A stretch of 40,007 nt of DNA from Candidatus Goldiibacteriota bacterium (GTDB taxonomy: Bacteria; Oederibacteriota; PGYV01): assembly GCA_016937715.1 (NCBI GenBank), contig JAFGWA010000085.1:1-40007 (forward strand), in the 5' to 3' direction. The translations under genes and the position numbers were made by a program. Below, piece after piece: positions 34,078-40,007 of the stretch. Below the pieces are notes generated by a model that worked only from the letters and a program-made list of their open reading frames with translations, was not told where the DNA came from and ran no database searches. Positions within the stretch are counted from its first letter, which is position 1. Each line of letters begins with the position of its first letter.

Positions 34078-35259
34078 ATGCGTATACCCGATAACAAAGG
34101 TTTTTTTGGAGATTTTGGCGGCAAGTTCGCGCCTGAAACATTAAGGGCGCTTTTGGATGACCTTGAAAGAAATTATGAGAAAGCAAAGAAAGACCCGTCG
34201 TTTAAACGTGAATTTGATTACTATTTAAAGTTTTATGTGGGCAGGCCTTCGCCTTTATATTTTGCGGGGAAACTTTCCAAACGTTTTGGCGCGAAAATAT
34301 ATCTGAAACGTGAAGATTTAAATCATACCGGCGCGCACAAGATTAACAACACAATAGGGCAGATACTGCTTGCAAAACGCATGGGTAAAAAGAGGATAAT
34401 AGCGGAAACCGGCGCGGGCCAGCACGGTGTGGCTACAGCCACGGTGGCCGCGCTTTTTAACTGCGAATGTGATGTTTACATGGGCGAAGAGGATATTAAA
34501 AGGCAGTCGTTAAATGTTTTCAGGATGGAACTGCTTGGCGCGCGCGTAATTCCCGTTACTTCCGGCAGCAAAACTTTAAAAGACGCGCTTAACGAAGCCA
34601 CCCGCGACTGGTTGAAGAACGTGGATAATACGTTTTATATAATAGGAACTGTTTCAGGTTTTCATCCGTATCCCATGATGGTAAGGGATTTTCAGTCTGT
34701 TATTGGAAAGGAAGCACGCAAGCAGATACTTGAAGCTGAAGGCAGGCTTCCGGATTATCTGGTGGCGTGCGTGGGCGGCGGTTCAAACGCCATGGGGCTT
34801 TTTTATCCTTTTATTAATGATAAAAATGTAAAACTTATAGGAGTGGAAGCCGGAGGCCTTGGGCTTAAAACCGGAAAACACGCCGCAAGTATTGTGAATA
34901 ATGAAGTGGGTATATTGCATGGCGCCAAGACATATGTGCTTCAGACGGAACACGGGCAGATAACAGAGACTCATTCAGTGTCCGCGGGACTGGATTATCC
35001 GGGCGTGGGGCCGGAACTAAGCTACCTTTCAAAGACAAAACGCGCAAGGTTTGACGCGATAACAGATAAAGAAGCGCTTGAAGGGTTTAAGATGATGTGC
35101 CGTGAAGAGGGAATAATTCCGGCGCTTGAATCTTCGCACGCCTGCGCCTATCTTGAAAAGATGAAGCTTAAGAAAAAAGATATTGTTATTGTAAATGTTT
35201 CAGGCAGGGGCGACAAAGACATTAACACAGTCTATTCCCTTATAAAAGGGGGTAAATAA
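34078..35259 (+). CDS. trpB: Tryptophan synthase beta chain
   Basis: TrpB condenses indole with serine in a PLP-dependent reaction. The 393 residues are those of the classic TrpB1 type. The PLP lysine is Lys88 in HTGAHKINN, the phosphate loop is GGGSNAMG, and [13 protein letters not shown] is present. The ATG at 34078 is used because GGAG lies six bases before it and Lys88 then falls at the usual position; an ATG at 34066 would add four residues. trpA follows with one base between. Confidence 0.97.
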   Translation: MRIPDNKGFFGDFGGKFAPETLRALLDDLERNYEKAKKDPSFKREFDYYLKFYVGRPSPLYFAGKLSKRFGAKIYLKREDLNHTGAHKINNTIGQILLAKRMGKKRIIAETGAGQHGVATATVAALFNCECDVYMGEEDIKRQSLNVFRMELLGARVIPVTSGSKTLKDALNEATRDWLKNVDNTFYIIGTVSGFHPYPMMVRDFQSVIGKEARKQILEAEGRLPDYLVACVGGGSNAMGLFYPFINDKNVKLIGVEAGGLGLKTGKHAASIVNNEVGILHGAKTYVLQTEHGQITETHSVSAGLDYPGVGPELSYLSKTKRARFDAITDKEALEGFKMMCREEGIIPALESSHACAYLEKMKLKKKDIVIVNVSGRGDKDINTVYSLIKGGK

Positions 35260-35260
35260 T

Positions 35261-36037
35261 ATGAACAGGATGGAGATGTTAAAGTCTAAAGGCAAAAAAA
35301 TTGTTATTTATTTAATGGCGGGTGATCCGGGAATAAAAGAAACTGAAGATTTAATAATAACCCTGGCACGAAGCGGAGTTTCACTTGTGGAACTTGGCAT
35401 ACCTTTTTCTGACCCTATTGCGGACGGGATTGTTATTCAAAAAGCGGGCGAAAGGGCTTTAAATCGGGGCGTTACCGTAAAAGACTGCCTGGACATTGTT
35501 AAAAGGGTAAGGGAAAAAGGGATAGAAATACCCATAGCGGCAATGACATATTATAACCTTATATATCACTTTGGGCCGGAAAAATTTGTAGACAGCGCGT
35601 TAAAAGCGGGATTAGACGGGGCAATTATCCCGGATTTACCTTTTGACGAGGAGCCAAAGTTCTATTCTTACGCTAAAAAGCGCGGTTTTAACCTTGTTTA
35701 CCTGGCGGCACCGTCAAATACAAGAGAGCGTGCCAAAAAAATTGTGGAAAAAAGCAGCGGTTTTGTGTATTATATCCTTCAGAAAGGCGTAACCGGCAGC
35801 ACAAAAAGCAGTATTGTCGGGTTTGAACTGCTTAAGTATTTGAAAAAACTTTCAAAATTACCGGTTTTTGCGGGTTTTGGTATTTCGGAACCATCGCAGG
35901 CTAAAGAAATCCTTAAAACGGCAGACGGAGTAATAATTGGAAGCGCTTTTGTTTCGCTTTGTGAAAAATACGGCAGAAATAAGAGTATACTGTTGAAAAA
36001 AGCAGAGATGTTTGTGAAAAAATTCCTAAATGTTTGA
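35261..36037 (+). CDS. trpA: Tryptophan synthase alpha chain
   Basis: TrpA cleaves indole-3-glycerol phosphate to indole, which is channelled to TrpB. The 258-residue barrel keeps both catalytic acids, Glu44 and Asp55, in VELGIPFSDPIADG. Also present are YYNLIYHFG, GAIIPDLPFDE, GVTGSTKSS-type phosphate loop residues and AGFGISEPSQ. GGGGGT is the Shine-Dalgarno, and the start is one base after the trpB stop. It closes the trpDCFBA set. Confidence 0.97.
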   Translation: MNRMEMLKSKGKKIVIYLMAGDPGIKETEDLIITLARSGVSLVELGIPFSDPIADGIVIQKAGERALNRGVTVKDCLDIVKRVREKGIEIPIAAMTYYNLIYHFGPEKFVDSALKAGLDGAIIPDLPFDEEPKFYSYAKKRGFNLVYLAAPSNTRERAKKIVEKSSGFVYYILQKGVTGSTKSSIVGFELLKYLKKLSKLPVFAGFGISEPSQAKEILKTADGVIIGSAFVSLCEKYGRNKSILLKKAEMFVKKFLNV

Positions 36038-36069
36038 TTTCTTAGTTTGATAAAAAATTGAGGAAACGG

Positions 36070-37776
36070 ATGCCGAATAAAAGAAAGAAAACAAACAAGT
36101 ATGAGAGTGTAAAGTTAAAAAAGCCGGCTGTCAATGCATCCAAGGGTGTATCTGAAGTCGACAGGCTGCGCGCGGAAATTACTGTCCTGCAGAAACAGGT
36201 TAATATCCTGCAGGCAATATCCGAAATAACAGCCAAGGACTTTAAACTTAGCGAGATTTTGGACAGATTTTTGACAACTGTTATGGATGCCACCTCAAGC
36301 GAAGCCGGGTCCATACTGCTTGTGGAAAAACATACAAACGCGCTGTATTTTGCCTCTGCCAAAGGCGGCAAAGCATCCCAGATAAAAAAGTTTAAGCTTG
36401 CCATAGGCGAAGGCGTCGCCGGCTGGGTGGCGCAGACAGGCAAACCTATAATTACGCCTGACGCGGCATCAGATAAACGGCACTCCGGCCGTTTTGATAA
36501 AAATTTAAAATATAAAACCCGCAATATTATGTGCGCGCCGCTTAAATTTGATCACGATATTCTTGGCGTTATAGAGATGCTGAATAAGAAAAAAGGGCAG
36601 GCGTTTGACAACAGGGACCTTGAAACACTTCTTATTTTTACGCCGTATATTTCCGCTATTGTAAAAAACGCGGGATTGCTGACCGATAACAAGGAAAAAA
36701 TTGAACGGCTTGAACACCTTATGGGTATAACCGAATACGTGAATTCAACGCTTGAACTGGATATTCTGCTTGATAAAATGCTTGCCGCTTCCACCCATAT
36801 GCTTGAAGCGGAAGCGGGTTCAATTCTTCTGCTTGAAAAGGATGAACTGGTTTTTGCGTCAGCGACAGGGGCACAGAAAGATACGATTAAAAATATAAGG
36901 GTTCCTATAGGCGAAGGAATTGCGGGATGGGTGGCAAGGGAAGACCGGTCTGTTCTGGTGGCAGACGCGCAGAATGACCCCAGATTTTTCAAAAAAGCGG
37001 ATGAAAAAACATCATTTAAGACGCGGTCTATCATTGCCGTGCCTCTTAAGACAAAACAGAAACTTGTGGGCGTAATGGAAGTAATGAATAAAAAGGGCGG
37101 GGATTTTTTCAACGAAGACGATAAAAACCTGCTTGAAGCGCTTGCCAATCAGGCAGCCGTAGCTATTGAAAACGCAAAACTTTATACGGAAACGCAGAAT
37201 ATGTTTATGAACACCGTCAAATGCCTTGCGGAAACTATTGATAAGAAAGATAACTATACAAGGCATCATTCCGACGGCGTCACCACATACAGCATGGAAA
37301 TAGGAAAAGCACTTGGTATTCCGGATGTGGAATTAAAAGAGTTAAAAATTGCAGCTTTGTTTCACGATATAGGAAAAATCGGCGTTAATGAAAGTATATT
37401 AAGAAAACCATCAAAACTTACAGAACAGGAATTTCTTGAAATAAAAAAACATCCGGATGAAGGCGCGAATATACTTGAACCCATACCGCAGCTGAAGGAC
37501 ATTCTGCCTGTAATCAGGCATCATCATGAAAGGTTTGACGGCAATGGATATCCGGCGGGCCTTGTGGGTGAAGATATACCCATGCATTCAAGGATAATAA
37601 GTATTGCCGATACGCTTGATGCGATGCTGACGGACAGGCCTTACAGAAAAGGGCTTCCGCTTGAAACCTGTGTTCAGGAAATACAGCACTGTTCCGGAAC
37701 TCAGTTTGATCCGGAGATTGTGCCTGTGGCGATAAAAGCGATTAAAAAATATTTTTCAAAAAAAGTTAAAAAGTAA
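36070..37776 (+). CDS. GAF-GAF-HD-GYP cyclic-di-GMP phosphodiesterase
   Basis: The 568-residue cytoplasmic protein has a short coiled-coil lead, two GAF domains (about 45-195 and 215-370; both show a SEAGSILL/AEAGSILL strand and a GEG(V/I)AGWVA motif), and an HD-GYP domain (about 375-565). Catalytic residues are intact: His432-Asp433 in HDIGKIG and HHERFDGNGYP at about 485-495. HD-GYP enzymes hydrolyse c-di-GMP to GMP, and GAF domains sense small ligands. The ATG at 36070 has GAGGA five bases before it; an upstream TTG would add four residues. It interrupts the trpA-accD junction. Confidence 0.94.
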   Translation: MPNKRKKTNKYESVKLKKPAVNASKGVSEVDRLRAEITVLQKQVNILQAISEITAKDFKLSEILDRFLTTVMDATSSEAGSILLVEKHTNALYFASAKGGKASQIKKFKLAIGEGVAGWVAQTGKPIITPDAASDKRHSGRFDKNLKYKTRNIMCAPLKFDHDILGVIEMLNKKKGQAFDNRDLETLLIFTPYISAIVKNAGLLTDNKEKIERLEHLMGITEYVNSTLELDILLDKMLAASTHMLEAEAGSILLLEKDELVFASATGAQKDTIKNIRVPIGEGIAGWVAREDRSVLVADAQNDPRFFKKADEKTSFKTRSIIAVPLKTKQKLVGVMEVMNKKGGDFFNEDDKNLLEALANQAAVAIENAKLYTETQNMFMNTVKCLAETIDKKDNYTRHHSDGVTTYSMEIGKALGIPDVELKELKIAALFHDIGKIGVNESILRKPSKLTEQEFLEIKKHPDEGANILEPIPQLKDILPVIRHHHERFDGNGYPAGLVGEDIPMHSRIISIADTLDAMLTDRPYRKGLPLETCVQEIQHCSGTQFDPEIVPVAIKAIKKYFSKKVKK

Positions 37777-37790
37777 AAGGAGAATTTAAA

Positions 37791-38666
37791 ATGGCAGCAT
37801 GGTTTCACAGGCCTAAATACACAATTATAAGGAACGTGGAGAAAAAAGAGACAAAGATACCGGAAGGCATGTGGGTAAAGTGCGACCGCTGTGATTCCAT
37901 AGTGCTGAAAAAAGAACTTTCGGACAACTTAAGCGTATGCCCCAAGTGCGGCCAGCACAAAAGGGTAACGGCTAAAGAACGCGTGGAAATGCTTATAGAC
38001 AGCGGCACCTTTAAATTATTGTTTGAAGACGTTCAGACTGTGGATTATCTTTCGTTCCCGCAGTATAAGGATAAACTTGAAAAGGCAAAGAAGGCAACCG
38101 GGCTTACTGATTCGGTAATAACCGGAACCGGAAAAATGAATGACATGAACGTTGCGCTGGGAGTCACGGATTTTTCTTTTATGGGCGGTTCATTGGGTTC
38201 GGTAATGGGTGAAAGGCTTACTTCTTTATGCGAGACCGCGGTGGAAAAAAAGCTGCCCGTAATTATAGTGTCGGCATCAGGCGGCGGGGCAAGGATGCAG
38301 GAAGGTATTATATCGCTTATGCAGATGGCAAAGATTTCGGCGGCACTGTCAAGGGTATCAGACGCAGGGCTTCCTTTTATATCGGTAATGACAGACCCTA
38401 CAGGCGGCGGAGTAACCGCGTCTTTTGCAATGCTTGGGGATTTAAATATAGCGGAACCCGAAGCGCTTATTATGTTTGCCGGGCCCAGGGTAATAGAGCA
38501 GACTATAAGACAGAAACTGCCGGAAGGTTTCCAGCGTTCTGAATTCCTTCTGGAACACGGCATGATAGACATAATTACAGAGAGAAAAGACATGAAAAAT
38601 ACAATTCATCTGGCTCTTTCAAAATTTATGGACGCCAAAAGGTATAAAGGCAAAAAGGTTTCTTAA
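37791..38666 (+). CDS. accD: Acetyl-CoA carboxylase carboxyltransferase subunit beta
   Basis: AccD with AccA transfers carboxyl from biotin to acetyl-CoA, the first step of fatty acid synthesis. The 291-residue chain has the N-terminal zinc ribbon (Cys31-x2-Cys34 and Cys50-x2-Cys53) and the crotonase-like domain with SASGGGARMQEG (oxyanion loop) and MTDPTGGGVTASFA. AAGGAG precedes the ATG. accA is not in the window. folC starts 15 bases after the stop, the usual partner order. Confidence 0.97.
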   Translation: MAAWFHRPKYTIIRNVEKKETKIPEGMWVKCDRCDSIVLKKELSDNLSVCPKCGQHKRVTAKERVEMLIDSGTFKLLFEDVQTVDYLSFPQYKDKLEKAKKATGLTDSVITGTGKMNDMNVALGVTDFSFMGGSLGSVMGERLTSLCETAVEKKLPVIIVSASGGGARMQEGIISLMQMAKISAALSRVSDAGLPFISVMTDPTGGGVTASFAMLGDLNIAEPEALIMFAGPRVIEQTIRQKLPEGFQRSEFLLEHGMIDIITERKDMKNTIHLALSKFMDAKRYKGKKVS

Positions 38667-38681
38667 AAACCTTATTATAAA

Positions 38682-39938
38682 ATGACGGATATTGACGGCT
38701 ATATTTCATCGCTTAATGAATTCAAATTTGATTATTCGCTTGGCAGAATAAAGGCTATTCTGTCATCACTGGATAACCCGCAGGACGCTTTTGGGGTAAT
38801 TCACATAGCCGGCAGCAACGGCAAGGGGTCAACCGCCGCGTTTATAGAAGCGATATTCAGGGCTTCTGAATTCAAAACAGGATTATACACGTCGCCTCAT
38901 ATCAATAATTTCAGGGAAAGGATTGCCGTAAACGGCAAAACTGCTCCGGAAAATGTGCTGCTAAAAAATGTAAATCTGCTGAAAAAAACCGTTAAGAAAA
39001 ATTCCACGTATCTTACTTACTTTGAATTTATGACCGTGCTGGCATTTCTTGTATTCAGGGAGTGCGGGGTGGAACTTGCTGTAATTGAAGCGGGGTTAGG
39101 CGGAAGATATGACGCGACAAACGTCAATTATGCCGCAAAACTGCTCTCTGTAATAACATCTGTATCGCTTGAACACACGCAGCTTCTTGGAAATACAAAG
39201 ATTAAAATCCTTAAAGAAAAAGAAGCGATTGTGAAAGGTGCCGGGCTGTTTAACCTTAAAGGTAATAACTTAAGAAAGCATGTAAAGAAACGTTTTGGGG
39301 AAATGGCTTTTTTTCCGGAGGATTATTTTAAAGTTGAAAATACAAAACATAATAATTCCGGTTTAACGGCCGCGCTGCGGGACGTTAAAAATAAACACTC
39401 GCTTAAACTTAAACTTTCAATGCATGAAGATGTTATGGCGCAAAACGCGGCTATTGCTCTTGCCGCGGCAGATATAATTAAAAGCATGGATGTAAATATT
39501 GATATGAAGAAGGCGGTAAAAGCGCTTGAAAGGGTAAAGGTATCGGGCAGGCTGCAGAAGATATCAAAAGATACTTTTGTAAGCGTGGCGCATAATCCGG
39601 AAGCGGCTGATTCCGTGTTTGGCGCGCTTGCAAAAATGAGCGCCGGCAAAGTAACTTATATATTCTCCGCGTTAAAAGATAAAGACATAAAGTCTATTTT
39701 GCGGAGTATTAAAAAGTATAGAGATGTTCAGCTTGTCATAACCTCAATTGACAACGAAAGGGCGGAAAGTCCTGCCGTAATAAAAAAACTTGCGGATAAA
39801 GCCGGATTTAAATCATACCTTGAACCGGACAATAAAAAAGCCCTTGCCCTTGCGCGTAAGATAAAAGGCAGGGGAGTGATTGTAATAGGCGGGTCGTTTT
39901 ACCTGGCCGGGAAATTCTTGATAAAAATTGTAAGATGA
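38682..39938 (+). CDS. folC: Folylpolyglutamate synthase / dihydrofolate synthase
   Basis: FolC adds glutamate to dihydropteroate and folates. The 418 residues match the Mur-ligase-like family: P-loop GSNGKGST (Lys48) in HIAGSNGKGST, the TSPHINNFRERI segment, EAGLGGRYDATNV and a SLEHTQLLGNT strand with the metal-site His. A C-terminal Rossmann-like domain includes VAHNPEAADS. It ends 69 bases before the window edge. No Shine-Dalgarno is visible ahead of the ATG. Confidence 0.95.
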   Translation: MTDIDGYISSLNEFKFDYSLGRIKAILSSLDNPQDAFGVIHIAGSNGKGSTAAFIEAIFRASEFKTGLYTSPHINNFRERIAVNGKTAPENVLLKNVNLLKKTVKKNSTYLTYFEFMTVLAFLVFRECGVELAVIEAGLGGRYDATNVNYAAKLLSVITSVSLEHTQLLGNTKIKILKEKEAIVKGAGLFNLKGNNLRKHVKKRFGEMAFFPEDYFKVENTKHNNSGLTAALRDVKNKHSLKLKLSMHEDVMAQNAAIALAAADIIKSMDVNIDMKKAVKALERVKVSGRLQKISKDTFVSVAHNPEAADSVFGALAKMSAGKVTYIFSALKDKDIKSILRSIKKYRDVQLVITSIDNERAESPAVIKKLADKAGFKSYLEPDNKKALALARKIKGRGVIVIGGSFYLAGKFLIKIVR

Positions 39939-40007
39939 AGTGCAACATTTGAAGTAACAAAAAGTCCCACTGCTCACTTGTGTTATTATGTTGTTTGTGA
40001 GAACGAC

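Noticed and set aside
39939-40007. Possible start of another gene or element at the right edge
   Set aside because: The last 69 bases contain only CTCAC/GTGAG at a distance and an ATG with a few codons. There is too little sequence to support a gene, hairpin or IS end.

Overview
The window reads as chromosome from a diderm (Gram-negative type) bacterium at moderate GC. Evidence for an outer membrane with LPS: kdsD, kdsC, an LpxL/HtrB-type acyltransferase and lptC-lptA-lptB in one run, at least eight predicted lipoproteins, and two proteins that look like outer-membrane beta-barrels. Gene order mixes patterns. tmk-holB-ricT-metG-tatD resembles the Bacillus subtilis order, while trpF-trpB-trpA-accD-folC resembles the Proteobacterial order. 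Together with a RuBisCO-like protein and a lone YvyF-like protein, this suggests an uncultured or deep-branching lineage (a candidate phylum of the Goldbacteria/Firestonebacteria/Elusimicrobiota kind is a guess). No sequence here fixes the taxonomy.

Layout. Positions 1-85 look like the end of an insertion sequence, with a 17-bp motif repeated twice. Positions 168-14122 form one continuous plus-strand run: a coiled-coil zinc-ribbon protein, kdsD-kdsC-acyltransferase-lptC-lptA-lptB (LPS core precursor, lipid A acylation and LPS export), a TPR-SpoIID lipoprotein, manA, clpB, a double M16 peptidase and an AllA-like cupin. Positions 14206-16859 hold a PAP2 phosphatase with an unusual beta-rich C-terminal half, overlapping a type IV RuBisCO-like protein.

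Positions 16890-25855 are the accessory part: barrel-lipoprotein-trypsin/TPR-lipoprotein in a tight run, a zinc-ribbon protein, a HEAT lipoprotein, a DUF3795 protein, a TPR-membrane-DnaJ protein, a lipoprotein, a MORN lipoprotein and a second barrel. These share a theme of envelope surveillance or assembly, but no known pathway covers them. Positions 25856-26111 are non-coding, with a palindrome and an unusual 8-bp-periodic array, next to the only minus-strand gene (YvyF-like).

Positions 26621-31491 are housekeeping: tmk, holB, ricT/PSP1, metG, tatD. Positions 31504-36037 are trpDCFBA without trpE/trpG. They are followed by a GAF-GAF-HD-GYP c-di-GMP phosphodiesterase, accD and folC. No rRNA, tRNA or CRISPR array was seen. 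No gene-free stretch exceeds 300 bases. The largest are 25856-26111 and 1-167; the last 69 bases hold nothing I can identify.
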